Notes under the pieces: generated by a model
What the model was told of the DNA's origin: nothing
Seen by the model: the letters and a program-made list of their open reading frames with translations, nothing else
The model's database searches: none
Position numbers and translations under genes: made by a program
Shown: piece by piece, positions 1 through 12,888 of the stretch
Position numbering within the stretch: the first letter of the stretch is position 1
Layout of the letters: each line of letters starts with the position of its first letter
Source: Trema orientale
Lineage: Eukaryota > Streptophyta > Magnoliopsida > Rosales > Cannabaceae
Length of the DNA stretch: 64,000 bases
Assembly: GCA_002914845.1 (NCBI GenBank)
Contig: JXTC01000008.1
Location: 350,453-414,452, forward strand
Direction of reading: 5' to 3'

Positions 1-130
1 CAACATACTATTAAATATCTGACCAAAAAACACATGAAGAGTACATTATAATATCTAAAAGTGTATTTAAGGGAATATAAACGGAACAAAAAGATTTGGA
101 TGGAATGAATATTATTTGCATTCTTTAAGT
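1..130. repeat. Fragment of a dispersed inverted-repeat element (window edge)
   Basis: This edge sequence resembles the middle of the element at 27565-28100 (phrases such as 'acatgaagag' and 'gtatttaagg', then 'aacaaaaagatt'). Related arms occur near 4865-5435, 12430-12640 and 13340-13500. It is one partial copy of a moderately abundant family of unknown superfamily. No coding capacity is visible. Confidence 0.45.
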
Positions 131-164
131 TTCTCGGAGTTATAAATTTAAAGTAAAATTTTTG

Positions 165-740
165 GGGAAAGTGTCACCTGGGGTCCCTATTCTTTCACCG
201 ACATATCATGTAGGTCCCTATTCTTTTTTTTATTAGCTTTTGAGTCCCCAACGTTACAGTTTAGTAGCACTTAGGTCCTCTTTAATGCTTCTATCAGAAA
301 TGAGCGTTAAATGTCATGTGTTGTGCACATGTTTCATCAAGAAATGGCAATGGTTAGAAATAGAGAAACAAAAAAGAAATTTGTCATTATTTTTTTTTTT
401 TGGGCCCAGATTTTAGGAAATTAGAAAAACACATAGGGTTTATCTTATTTAACTTTAAATCATAGATCGATTTTAGTTTGGGTGGAGAATTTCAATGATA
501 ACCATAACAACCGTCTTCATAACCAAGTGTTTATGAAGGATTTGTTATATTTTTTTTCGAAACAAAAAATTATATGAGAGAAAGAATCATTGATCAAGAC
601 TCAATTAGGAACCTCAGAATGAAAATGAGAGATTTCACCCACAAAAATTTGGTAACAAAATCGTAAAGATGCTCAAGTAAGGCCATAAATTTTGGACTCA
701 TTAATTAAGATTTAGGAATTACACCCACCATCCCATTCCA

Positions 741-782
<42 letters not shown>

Positions 783-1595
783 CAACAACATCAATAATTT
801 GGCCTAAAATGGAATAACTTGACACCAAAATGATGGGTACAAGAAAACCAAATTCTTTAAGATTAAATCCCTAAAATTATTGATGTAATCCCACTCTTAA
901 TAGTCGGAGTACAACAATACACATTAAACCCGAAGGGAGAAAAACTTTACAAAGGAAAAAAAAAATAAAAAAACTTTACAGAGGAAAAAAAAAATAAACC
1001 CAAAAATTTCAGAGGTAATCTTTCAATTACTTGGGAGAGTACGTAGGAGGCCCATGATGAACAAAGATGAAATTTCTAACTTCTGAGATGTACTATAGAG
1101 CTGTAGACTTGAAAGTGGCCGAGACATATGTAAGATGAGTCTCTGAGTGTAAAAATAGAGATTGAATGGAGATTAAAGAAGCTTCAGGTCACAGATAGAA
1201 ATTGGTTTCTAAAAAGCTGCAACATTTGAATCCAAAAAGAGATAATGAATTTCTCCACCAAGACCAAATAGATATATGGTTTGATGTCGAATAAAATAAA
1301 CGAAGTATTTTCCTAATTTGTTTCCTCTCAAGTCTAAACTACCAAAAGAAAAAGAAGAAAAAAAAAGAGGCCTAAATGACATTTTTATTTTTTTAAGTCT
1401 ATTTCCACCAATTATGCCTTCTAGATGAAACATGTGCAAGACACTCGATATTTAACATTCATTTGTGACAGTGAATTAAAAGAGGATTCAACTGTTATAA
1501 ATTGTAACTTTGGGGAGTTAAAAGCAACAAAAAGAAGTTTTGGGACCTAAGTGATACGTAGGGGAAAGAATAGGGACCCTAAGTGATATTTTCCT
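165..1595. mobile_element. Mutator-like non-autonomous element, copy 1 (long terminal inverted repeats)
   Basis: The two ends are inverted copies of each other for about 190 bp. The left end reads gggaaagtgtcacctggggt; the reverse complement of the right end reads aggaaaatatcacttagggt. Similarity continues through 'gcacatgtttcatc' near 330 and its complement near 1425. The element is flanked by a near-identical 9-bp direct repeat (aaatttttg at 156-164, aattttttg at 1596-1604). Long inverted ends with a 9-bp target duplication are the hallmark of Mutator-like elements. No transposase is visible in the interior, so it is non-autonomous. A second copy lies at 15961-17180. A captured host fragment in the interior cannot be excluded by eye. 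Confidence 0.7.
744..780. repeat. (GA)n microsatellite
   Basis: An uninterrupted GA dinucleotide run of about 18 units inside the Mutator-like element copy 1. Confidence 0.95.
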
Positions 1596-1739
1596 AATTT
1601 TTTGCTATTGTTCGTTGTTATGCTTAAAATTCCTAAATTACCTTTTAGGAAAATTCTAGTGGAATTTTAGTGTAGAAGGGCCAAAATCCCTTCTATATGT
1701 ATGGTAGCATTAAGCCTAAGAGAGGGCTAAGATAGGGTG

Positions 1740-3945
1740 ATCCCATTTTCTAATATCTGTTTATCATTGCTGCTGAAGTTCTCTCTAGACTCATTTCTTG
1801 TGCTTATGATGAAGGGGATTATAAAGGGATTTTCTTATCCAGAGGAGGACCTTGCCTTACTCATCTCTTCTTCACAGATGACTTAATTCTTCTTGGTCAT
1901 ACCAAAGTGGAGGAAGCTCAAGCTTTATGGAATTGTCTTTCCATTTTTTGCTCCTGGTCTGGTCAATTTGTTAATCTCTTGAAGTCTAGTATTTTCTTCA
2001 ATGATAACACGGATCCCTTGACTAGACATGCCATTTCGTCTATAATTGGTATCTCGAGACCAGCTCTTTATATCAAATATTTGGGGTTATCTCTGTTCCA
2101 GTCTAGTAATAAACGTCAAGACTTCCGCTTTATTCTTGATCGACTTGATTCCAAGCTTGCTGGATGGAAAGCCAAAACCCTCTCTAAATCGGATCGTACG
2201 ACTATGATTAAATCTGTAGCTCTTTCGCTTCCAATTTATATAATGCAATGTGCGAGACTCCCTACTTCCAGCTTAAATAAGTTTGATTCTCTTATGTGGA
2301 AATTTTGGTGGGGTCATTCTGATGTTAAGAGAGGATTGAATTTGAAGTCCTGGAATGATCTGTCTTTGCCTAAGTCATTGGAAGGACTGGATTTTAAGAA
2401 ATCAACGGAAATGAATATTGCTCTAATGGCTAAATGGAGTTGGCAACTCCTTTTGGCCATCGTTCTCTCTGTTGTGACGTCCTACAGGCCAAGTATTTAA
2501 GGAATTCAGATTAGACTGAGGCTACCTCTTGTAATTCAGACTCTTGGTTTTGGAAATAGGTCATCAAAGCACGACAATGGGTTTTGCAAGCAGCCTACAA
2601 AGCTATTGGTCATGGCCATTCCATAAACATATGGAAAGACCCTTGGGTCTCCTATTACCCTGGTTTCAGACCTACTCCTTTAGAGAGCGAGAAAATAGAT
2701 TTCATGTATGTAGCTGACTTCATCACTAAAAGTGGCAGGTGGAATATTCCCAAACTTGGACTCTGTTTTGATCAGGCTGCTGTTAATGCAATTTGTAAAA
2801 TTGATATTACAGAGGGAGCCTGACCAGACAAATAGATTTGGACCAAGAATGACAATGGCAGCTTTACTACTAAGTCTGCCTACTTGTTATAGGCTTTACA
2901 TAGAGCATCTGCTCAGCCTATAATGTTATCAAAGGAATAGATGAAGCTGTGAAATTCAAAAATCCATGAACGACATAAAATTTTATAGTGGCAGATTCTC
3001 TCGAATGCTTTTCTGGTCCGATTGCGTATCAATTCTATTTTCCAAATTTAGGACTTATCTTGCCCACTATGTCAAAGCTGTCCTGAGAGCTTGGATCACC
3101 TATTTTTTTCGTGTGATTTTGTAAACCGAATATGGATAACATCTTCTTGGGCTCTCTCTCCGCCTAGAGGGTCTATTTCTTTCTATTTGGAATGGCTTAA
3201 ATTCATCTGGAATCTAAATAGCTACAGGATAAATAGCATTGAAATCCTCTTCTATGTGTCCATTGCTATGGACCACATTTGGATGATGCATAATTCAGTG
3301 ATCCACAATAACGCCAATCAAGATATTGCAGCTTGCTTGAGATATATCTCATCCTCCTACTCCACATTTTCAGAAGGACTCCTCATTCTTCCTCCGTCTT
3401 CAAGGACGAATGAATAGCTAACCCCTTCTGAAGGGTGGGTTAAATTGAACTTCGATGTAGCTATGGGTAGTAATGTGATGATACTTGCCTCGATTGCTCA
3501 TGACCACAATGGATCGGTTCTTTTTGCAATAACTAGCAAAGTTGTTCCTTCATCCTCCTTGCTCAGGGAAAGTCATGCGGCTTTGCTTCCCTTGTCGAAA
3601 GCTTCCAAGAGAAACTATCAGTTCTGCATCATTAAAGGAGACTCCTAGATTCTCATCTCCAATCTGAATGGCGATCTTTCTAGCTGAGAAATAGCAAGCT
3701 CTTTGGATGCTGCTAAGACTCTTAGTCCCAGATTTTTAGGATTAACTTTTAATTTTGTTCCGAGAGATTGTAATTTCTATGTCCATAATCTAGCTAAATG
3801 GGCATTGTCATGTAATCTATCTGGAGTTGTCGAACTTAATACTGTACCTACTACAGTCTTTTGTAACTCGGTGGAATAGGACCCTCTTAGTTCTTGAGGT
3901 CCTGGGTTTAGAATGAAATTGACGATTTTCGCCGAAAAAAAATAA
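1740..3945 (+). mobile_element. 5'-truncated LINE (L1-type) retrotransposon remnant
   Basis: The conceptual translation, with frame changes, follows the order of a plant L1 ORF2 C-terminal half. Reverse transcriptase comes first: FFTDDLILLG at about 1870-1900 is the F(A/T)DD active-site strand. Next come the thumb-like segment (YLGLSLF, LDRLDSKLAGWKAKTLS, IYIMQC, WWG) in the open stretch 1907-2500, and the zf-RVT zinc-binding region (CPLCQ, then LDHLFFSCDFVNRIW) near 3055-3135. Last is a plant-type RNase H start (WVKLNFDVA) at about 3438. It ends in an A-rich tail near 3945 after a typical 'gattttcgccg' end. The endonuclease and N-terminal RT are missing, and stops and frameshifts break the rest, so it is dead. 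The 5' limit is approximate and no target-site duplication was found. Confidence 0.85.
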
Positions 3946-4864
3946 TTGATTTTATTTGTTAAGAACTAAAGACTACAATATTTGTTATGAATTCTACTCC
4001 TGTTTAATGTTAGTCTCAGGAGAGAAATATCTCCTCTTTCCTTAGATCACTCCTCTCTCTCTTCTCCCTTGTTTTTCTTAGACCTGTATAACTACTCAAA
4101 AGGTGGAGCAACCACCATTGTTATAAAGAGGAAAAAAAAAAAAGAAAAAAACTTGAAAATAAAAGCAAACAAAATCAATAGCTACCATTGTTCTTATATA
4201 CGCCTGCACCATAACATAGGATCTCTTCCGTTTTTGGAAATAATTACAATTAGATGTATAATTTATTTGAATCATGAAATCAAATTTAAAAAAAAAGTGG
4301 TCCTGACATAAGAAATTAGCCTTTGAGATTAATTTGAGAAATTGATATCATCGTATAATAATGCCCAAATCGGAAGAATCTCCAAATGATAAGCAAAATA
4401 TTATGATTATTAACATAATGCAAAAGCAAAGATTATTTCCCTAAAAAAAAAAGGCAAGTTTATTCATAGTAAAACCATGATGCTGCGCTTTTGTTCTTCT
4501 TGTCGTAAATATGCAGTATACGATACAGAGTAAGGTATTGTTCTTCCTATTTCTTCATTATTATTTTTTAATTTCTTTATTTTATTAATTTTTAAACCCA
4601 ACTAAGAGATGTGTAAAAATTAGTGTGAGAAGCATCTAGGATCATGGAGAATAGAAAAGAGAGAGAGTAGCAATAGCCACTAGGAAAAGCTTCAGGTCAT
4701 AGATGAGAGAAAAGGAGAGAAGACAGAGATATTTTGGTGTGCTAGGATGTAGGTATTATTGTATGGGACTACTATTTTCACAATTATTGGATTAAATCAA
4801 ATGACTCAAATAGTTTTCCAACGGGAAAGAGGGATTATGCCTATCCTATACTAAAATTCCTCTT
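3946..4864. other. AT-rich intergenic stretch, no gene recognised
   Basis: Contains only short open stretches with homopolymer runs. No coding signature, RNA gene or clear repeat boundary is visible. Confidence 0.5.
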
Positions 4865-5440
4865 ACCTTTTAAATACATTTTCAGATGTTATCACGTACT
4901 CTTCACATGTGTTTTTGATCAAAATTCTAACAACGGGTTGTAATTCAAACAATCTAAGAATTAAATTGCTTCAAATCCAAAAATTCAGAAACTTAGGCCC
5001 CGTTTGTTTCGACCATTCCATTCCATTGGAATGGAAAATCTATTTGAATGAGTGTTTGTTTCAACAACTCTAAATTTTCCATTCAAATAGTCTTTTGGAA
5101 TGAGTATTTGTTTCAACAATTCAGTTTTTCCATTCAAATGGTTCATCAGTCACATCAACTATTTGAATGGATTTTTGTGTCTTGGATGAGAATGGAGGGG
5201 GAGAGGTGTTTTTGAATGGTCCATTCCAATACTCCCATTCTAATTATAACCCATTCCACTATTTTTTCCATTCAAATGTCTTCTATTCCAATTATAACCC
5301 ATTCCACAATTTTCATTCAAATACACTCATTCAAATAGGCGAACCAAACGGGGCTTTAATTATCACAATTGAAATTTTGAGGACCGAATTACCACAAGTT
5401 GGATAGTTCAAGGACCATTTGTGCCATTAAAGATTTTTTT
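4865..5440. repeat. Arm of a dispersed inverted-repeat element, interrupted by a MITE
   Basis: Outside the nested MITE, the sequence resembles the element at 27565-28100 in inverted orientation. It runs from 'aaatacattttcagatg' near 4870 through the 'aattaaattgcttc' phrase to 'gaccatttgtgccattaaag' near 5413-5432. Only one arm is recognised, so this is a fragment. The MITE at 4996-5355 inserted into it and is therefore younger. Confidence 0.5.
4996..5355. mobile_element. Tourist-like (PIF/Harbinger) MITE
   Basis: About 360 bp with terminal inverted repeats: left ggccccgtttgtttcg, reverse-complemented right end agccccgtttggttcg. It is flanked by TTA on both sides (4993-4995 and 5356-5358), the 3-bp target duplication typical of PIF/Harbinger elements. 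The interior contains imperfect repeats of 'ccattccattcaaat' type and no coding sequence. Confidence 0.8.
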
Positions 5441-6137
5441 TCCCCTCCTTCCTCCAAGTATAGTATGTCTCTTTCTTTCCTACCTTCTTTCCCTCTCCAA
5501 CCAAACATGGCCAGTTTTATACACATTTTAAAAACAACAAACTGAGGGAAGTGAGCTCTAACCTTCCCTATGATACTTCCCTATCCCAGCACCAACCCTT
5601 GGGAACTTCCGGTTCAGGTCAGCAAGAGGACGGTGAGGTGAAAACACCATCATTTGCAATCGTTTGAACAGAAGTTGTAGAACGAAGGATTTGGAAAAAT
5701 TTCCCTTTCGGTTAAAGAACCTTTCCTCTTTCTTTCTCTTTTGTTTCATACGCCTTAAGACGACAGTTTTTGTTCAAACATACATGGAATTTCGGAGTTT
5801 TTTCCAACATTCATTATTACCATAGGCCTTGGACAGATTTTTCTCGCTCCTTGGTCCAGGACTTTAATCTGCGGGTCTAAATTTTGTTACCACCAGAAAA
5901 ACCATGTCACCATTGTAGAATTCCCCAAAATATAATGGAATTTTGTTTTGTTTTGTTTTGTTTTTCTTCAACATTTGTAATCACCATAGAAATCTGTAAA
6001 ATAAGTCTTAACAACATGATCCACGATGTGTACAATCAAAAGTGAGTGGTCGACTGCTTATACTACCGTTCTCGAAAGAGAGTTCTAAAAAATAAACAAT
6101 CAACATAAATAAATATACAAGAACTAATATATCGGAA
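5441..6137. other. Region downstream of LSG1, no gene recognised
   Basis: Probably includes the LSG1 3' UTR immediately left of the stop codon at 6138-6140. A (TTTTG)n run lies near 5943-5963. Nothing else can be supported. Confidence 0.4.
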
Positions 6138-9100
6138 TCATATCTTTAGGGAACCTGTATTTACAGGCTTCTGGAAAACTCTTACAACTGGCATTCCATC
6201 ATCGTCACCATGTCCAACCCTCCATGAACGATCCTTTTTCCTTTGAGGCTTCTTGTGTTGCTTATGCAAAGCACTAGGCTTCTTAGGAGCGACTTTCTTG
6301 GAAGCAAGCCCGTGTGCCATGTCAAATGAATTGAGATCATCCAGTACATGATCAAGGTTGGGGGTACTTTCATCTTGGTTAGTGGGAGCATCTTCGGGTT
6401 CAGATGAATCTGACTCATGCACGTCAACCAAACTAGTTCCTACAGAATCTTCCTCGTCAGTCATTCCCGGGGGCATCTGATAATGCGGAAGCTTACCATC
6501 TATATAATCCTTCAAAATTTGGCGGGCAGCTCTTGTTTCATCTGGCAGTCCACTTGAAGCAACATACCCACGAGAAGCACAATAGGTCCTCAATAGCTCT
6601 AAAGCCAGAGGTGGCCGAGACTGTGGTTCATATGGTTTGGGTTTTGGGAGATTAATCTTGTAAACATTTTCGATAACTTGTCTTGGGACTCGGTTGGCTA
6701 CTACTTGCACAGCCTCTCGATGCTCAGTCATCCGATCAATTGGAAGTACCCCTGAAGCAATCATCTCATACCTTGAACTCGTAAATGATGGAAACACTAA
6801 TCCAGGACAGTCACATAGGGTTAGCTCATCTGATATAATCAGTGTCTGGAAATGTTTAGTCTTCCCTGGTGTTGAGGTAACGCCTGTGCGCTTCTGGCCT
6901 ACCAATGCATTAATGGTTGAGCTCTTGCCCACATTAGGATACCCAACAAATCCCACAACCACATTGTTTGAAGTTGAACTTCCATAAACGCTTCCACTGT
7001 GGGAATTAGCATCAGTTGGACTTGCGCTGCTAGAGACGGCATTTCTCCTTATCTTGGCTATCTGTTCTGCCTCAGACTGTAAGCGTGCCAAAAGCTCGTC
7101 CCTTCCGTATACTTTCGTATCAGGATTATCTAATTCCTGCAAGTTTTGTGGGGCACTGAGCTTTTTCCCTTCTAGTGCTGCAGTAGCAGCTTTAGCTGAC
7201 CAAAACACAAAGAGGATTTGATGAAGATGAAAATACTTGGCCCATTTCTCCCTGCAGATAAAAGTTTTTGGAGGGTGAAAAACAGAGAATAGATCAACTC
7301 CAACAATGAGAGATAATAAAGCTCCTAACCTGACAGAATAGGGTAATAGATCTGCCTTGTTAACAAGAAGCAATGTTCTTTTGTGGTTGTCAATCTCTCG
7401 TGCATAAAGCTGCAAAGCAGAGTTAATTACTCAAATTGTCAAATGTTACATATGAAATAATCCTAAATGAAAGCAGCGTCTTCATGTGTTCTATATTCAA
7501 AATCACAGTAAAAGATGCCAACTAGCTTTACGAAAGGACCAGTGTTGTTAAGATCATTGCGTTGAGAATGGTGGATGACAATATCCATTGCAATAAAGCA
7601 AAACAAATACGACTATATTTATACGAAGGACCTGGTCTTAGATCTTCCGCTTTGTGCGTAAATAAAAAGCAGGAATTTGTCATTTTTTATTTTCTGCTTC
7701 TCTATGCTTCGGTAGTGAAAGAAATTTAACGATTTCCCACTTTCTTGATCCATTCTTGGCTGGAAAAACAGTGTTTATATCTGTTTTGATCTTTCACACA
7801 CCGTTTTTGTTTAGTTATACTTTATGTCTACTTTTTGCATTTGAGAATACCTTATCCTCTTATCTTATTTGTAGTTCAGCATACATTACTAAATAAAAGT
7901 TCTTGTTTCTTATTTGAAAAATTTAAGTCATTAGCAATTCTTCTGAAATGAAAGAACAAAGGGATTTACCTCAAGATCGGGGCAGCGGTAAAACAAAGGG
8001 TTTCGTGCATCAACAACCATCACAAGCTGAAAACACCACCAATTAGATCAGTAGTTACTCTAGACAAAACACATAAAATGACTGGAGGCTTATTATTTTT
8101 GCTATTGAAAATTAACACAAACTCAGATAAGAATGTCCAAGTATGCCAAACAGATAGAAATACACCTAACAATCTACTATTGTCAATGTTTCAATGTATT
8201 AGAATATTGTTAGGCTAACCAAAAGTTCATAATCACCTATTATCTTATTTGCAAAAAGAAATACTCTCATGGTGCACATGACTAAAAACTTAATTCTCTT
8301 AAAGAAATAGAAAAGAAAATGTCACTTCCATGTTTAGTTCATGAAGAAGTTGTACAATACCTAAGGAACAGCAATTCAGGTTTAGATAATTTCTAGTTAT
8401 TGGCCTTTCAAGCAATTCTTGGTACAATACCTAAGAATGATGTCATTTGAATTTAGGGCATTGTTTACCAATCCGTAATGCATTAATTTCAAATGATGTC
8501 ATTCTAACTTCCTAAAACCATCAGATAATTAGAAAACAATGCTTTCCAAGTATGATCTTTTGCAAATTGACTTCTTTTGTGGGTTGCAACATCTGGCAAA
8601 GATATAGTCAGGCTTTGCAAAAACAAATTTTCTGCAGGGATAAACTTTGTTTTATTTAAGTTTACGACATGTTCAAATGAAGCCGTACATGACACATAAC
8701 ATGTCGTACTCTGGATACAACTTCAAATACATATCCTTATAAGAGGTAGGACCACATCACTTTTAAATTCTAACATCATCTGCAACAAGTCGATGCTAAA
8801 AATGGCAACTTAGGATGTACGACCACAACACCAATTAATGTAGCAACTGGCAACAACAGCTACACATAAGATAATTATGAAATGCCTAATAACTGTCTCA
8901 TGTGTAAAAACTGTCTGTTTCTGACTAAACCACAAATCAAAAACCCAATATTTACAACCAGATTCGAGGAAATCCATCTGATATCTATAAATATAATTAC
9001 CACATGACAACCACTTTATATGAAATCTAACAATAAACAGCTATATCTCATAGATGCTATTAGTTCTGTGAAGAGTGAGATAAATACTCACAAGATTAAG

Positions 9101-12100
9101 ACTGGGCCATGCACGAACATAAAGGGAAGGTGAGTTCAATTTTCTATCTGACAACTATTTTTTGCTTTTTATCAATATTGGGATATTAACTGAACCCACT
9201 TTGCAGACTTAACTTTACACCTGAAGCCTAGCAAAACACTACAATATTTAGAAAGTAAGAAATTTGTGGTTGTAGGACTAATTATTCACTTTACCATCAC
9301 ATTTCACCCCGTACAAAAGCAGACCAGGAGCAATTCAAAATGGATAAGGCTTTTCTAGATGTCTAAGAAAGTCTTAATCCTGCTAGTTAGCTGAGGCCTG
9401 AGAACAGTAACAGACTTATGGACAGACACGAACTACAAAAAACATATCTTCACGTACTTAGAACCTTTCTGAAACTTCTGTAGATCTGAGTCTTACCATT
9501 ATGGTAGCAATATGATATGCTAAGTATTACAATGATTGCAACGATCTGAAAAAAAACCACAATAGCATATTTTCATGTATAAATTTGTCTCAAACTCCTT
9601 ATATATCAAGCGCAGAGGATTCCCCACCCTTTAACCATTGGTAACAGATTGGTTAACTTTTCCTCTAACCTTAATTTTACTTGCTATGGCCAGAATGCTA
9701 AAATTACCAATCCTTTTATTCTTTCTTGCCTATAAACTTTTAACCATACCGTAACCGCTTGGTAAGCAATTTCTTTTTTCTCCTCTTACCATAATTTTAC
9801 TTGTCATGGCCAGAAAGCTAACATTACCAATCTTTTAATTCTTTCTTTCCTAAACTGCTAAAGAACAATGCAAAAAAAAGTTGTTCACAACTTGATTGAC
9901 ACCCTTTTAAAAAACTTTAGAACAGCAAAAAGAGTACTGCAACAAAAGAATGCCACTGAAAGTATAAATATAAAGTAAATTCATGTAGTTCTGAAAAATA
10001 CTAGTTCTTTGGATTAAACTATCCATGGTTATATAAGCCTACCAAATCACTTCGCTCCAGCACCCGCCAAAGCTGTCTCCAGATGTCTAGATTCTTTTCA
10101 AATGGAGTAAGAACAAGATTCTCATTCTCCTCAAGTCTGTGGAGAGAATACCACAATATTAGAATAAGGAGGAGGACCAACCATAGATCCCTTACTGATG
10201 AAAGTTTATCAACAAAATTTAAAACATCAAGGAAAGAGTATGGTAAATCAAATCCGTAAAATTAAGTAAGAAAAACCAAAGATCAAACAAGGATAAGCCA
10301 ATATTAAATATTCTCTTCATTCATTTACGATAATTCAAACTAAAGAATGGACTTTTGCAATATGCATGTTCCCAGTTTTCAGGGTGATACAACTCACAAG
10401 ATACTATAATACTACAGTGCTTTAAGTTGAATGCAAATTAATAATAACTGAAAATAGATGTGCATTATCACTACTTAGAAACCTTCGATCAGGTTCATAC
10501 CCGTATTTCATTCAAATTTAGGCAAAGCCACATAGACAAAAGAAAAAAAGTATACGCCCAACATAGCAAGTTAATGAGAAAATTTGGGTCATACAGAGGA
10601 TTTATGGCTCAAATGCCTATTAGCCAGCTCTAACATGAATCTCAAACAGAGATTCCAGCCAAGGGTAATAGGCGACTTGCTAACATGAAAAAAAAAAATT
10701 AATGCCAAAATAAATACCGTATTCTATGAAGAGCCTTCTAGCAAAAATTAATGCCAAAGGTAGGTCAAAAGATTTGAACACTACATCAAACCCGAATGAT
10801 GTATTCCCTAGCTCAGAAATTTGGTAATAAATTTCATTGCCGTAAAGCAATGGAAGAAAAGAGAAAACAATCCAAACACATTGCTTTGTCTATTTGCATA
10901 TATCTTTGTAAGTGTACCTATTGCATGTTGCATCAAGAGACCAAAAAAAATAAAAATTACTTTATTTTTTCTTTCTATAAACATCAACAAACAGATAGCA
11001 GGAATCAGAGTAATGGACATAACCTTGCAAGGCTTCGACGCCACATCAAGAAAGCCTGCCTTTCGTTGGCATCAAGCTCTTCTACGGACATTCCAGCGTA
11101 CCACTGTGGCCTACAGAAGAGTTTTAAAATTTTTAATTTAGATAATTACAAATAAAATTTAGAACTCAAATTGCACAAATAATACCAATTGTACAAAGGT
11201 GAGAAGCATGCCTGCGAGGAACTCGAAGACTGCCAGCATTTAACTCCTCCTCCTTCTTTTGTCTTTCCCTCCTTTCCTCAGAAGTCAAATCACTGGTACT
11301 AGAACTCGCATCCCTACTCTCAAACAATGGGCATAGCAGAAGTTTAACGACACAAAATGCTAGTTAAACTGCAACAGGCTCAAAATAAAGGGAAAACACT
11401 AGATAAAAACTACAATAGGCTCGAAATAAAGGCCTCAGGAAATAAAATTTTATTTTATTTTTCTGAAATAAAAAAAGGAGATGTTTAGAAGGTATCAGCT
11501 ATATACCAATAGCTTAGTACCATAGCCCAAGTCCTACCCTATTTGCCCAACCCAAAAGAGAAAAATGGCCCAGAAATGAATGTATCAATGAACTCAGCTT
11601 CTTCTTACAGATTGTTTTCCACAATTCAAGGTTGAATTGCTACGAAAATCATTAACTTTTTAAGCTCTTGGGAACTTAAGACAGACAGAAACGCCTTAAT
11701 ATGAAATTAGCTTATAATTTCAGTGTAATCAGTTTGAAAATGTTCTTGTTTTATATCCCAAAAACCCTAAGCTTTGCTCGGGTTCGAAGTTCGAACCATG
11801 AAGAGCTGAAACTCGTATTTTTCATTGAGCTAGGTGACTTCAGGCAAAAATAAATAAATAAATAAAATACGGTATGAGTATCAAACCAACCCTAACGACC
11901 AAAATAGCTTTTGCGAAAAGGGGGGAAAAAAAAAAAAAAGAGTTGAAAAATTTCAATCTGAAAAGGGAAATTGGACTCACAAAGCGATGGGAACGTTAGG
12001 CTCAAAGGAGTTGAGGGAGAAGAGGCGGTCGGCCTCTTCGGCTTGCTCGATAATGGCGTCGATGTCGGTGACTTCGGTGACGGATTCGAGAACCTTCTTG

Positions 12101-12204
12101 TGCTGATTCTTGTAGAAGCGACCTTTCTCCTTGGACTCCTGGATCATCTGGTTGTGCTGCTTCACCAGAGCCCTACCCAGCCCCGTCTTCTCGTTCTTCC
12201 CCAT
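6138..12204 (-). CDS. LSG1: Large subunit GTPase 1 (LSG1), circularly permuted GTPase of 60S ribosome maturation
   Basis: Seven exons join in frame into 586 codons plus stop: 12204-11981, 11316-11212, 11110-11024, 10136-10043, 8026-7970, 7409-7330, 7251-6138. The GTPase motifs occur in the permuted order of the YlqF/YRG family: G4 NKAD (residues 206-209), G5 SAK (234-236), G1 GYPNVGKSS (319-327) and G3 DCPG (363-366). The N-terminus MGKNEKTGLGRAL and the basic C-terminal tail with KQHKKPQRKKDRSWRV are characteristic of LSG1, and the length agrees with plant LSG1 (about 590 residues). Known family role: a cytoplasmic GTPase that helps release the export adaptor NMD3 from pre-60S particles. The start chosen is the ATG at 12204; an in-frame ATG seven codons upstream (12225) is possible, but the family start is MGKNEK. 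Intron 2 (11211-11111) has a GC donor; the other donors are GT. The gene appears intact. A decayed copy of exon 1 lies upstream at 12971-13190. Confidence 0.95.
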
Positions 12205-12888
12205 CTCTGCTCTGATATCCCTCAATATGGAGCTGAGAGCTTCTTTCGTTAAGTTTTAATGGCTACGTATAGACACGGAGGGTTTCGGTTTCAATGGCGG
12301 CGTACAACAATATATATACCAAATTGGAAACGCCTCCTCTCTCTCTCCAGTCTCCAGCGTTAATAATGGCCGGAATGAAACCACCAGCCCTTTCATTTTC
12401 TTTTTTTTTTTTTCTTTTTCTCAGAAGGCCTTTATACCACAAATGGTCCTTGCATTATCTGGCTTGTGACAATTTGGTCCCAAAGTTCTAATTTTGCAAT
12501 TGAGGCCCCCGAACTATAAAACTATTTTGACTCAAAAGTAAACGTACGAGAGATATGAACACGTGGTAACATTGGAAAGGGTAAGTTTAACAAAAGGATT
12601 AAGAGCCAAGGAAAGACGTGTTACTTTACCATTTTTAGTGTTCTTATAGCTGCATATTAGGAAAAAAAAAATAATTTGTACTTGTTCTGCTATATGCTCG
12701 AAATTCCAGAATCACTGTTGCCACCAAATGCTTCTCGCGCGTGTTTTTTGTCAAACATTTAATAATTGCATCTTATGATCAAATTATCGGAGATTCAGGC
12801 TTAGAAATATACCCCAACCCCTCCCTCCCTCCCAACACCAAAAAAAAAAAAAACACTCTCCCAAAAAAAAAAACACTCTCAAATTAAT
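12205..12888. promoter_or_regulatory. LSG1 5' flank and probable promoter, containing a repeat arm
   Basis: Lies directly upstream of the LSG1 start on the minus strand. The first roughly 150 bp are less AT-rich and probably hold the 5' UTR and core promoter; no single TATA box could be fixed. From about 12425 to 12640 the sequence belongs to the dispersed inverted-repeat family also seen at 27565-28100. A poly-A/C-rich tract at about 12815-12880 separates it from the duplicated exon-1 copy. Confidence 0.4.

Noticed and set aside
1209..1439. 76-codon open frame in the Mutator-like element
   Set aside because: Lies partly within the inverted-repeat arm, no transposase motif.
5558..5749. 63-codon minus-strand open frame downstream of LSG1
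   Set aside because: Lysine/arginine-rich chance frame; no family resemblance.
6694..6987. 97-codon open frame opposite LSG1
   Set aside because: It is the antisense of the conserved GTPase region; the opposite frame has clear family motifs.
10796..11155. Overlapping open frames on both strands around LSG1 exon 3
   Set aside because: They run across an intron and a short exon of LSG1 in wrong frames.
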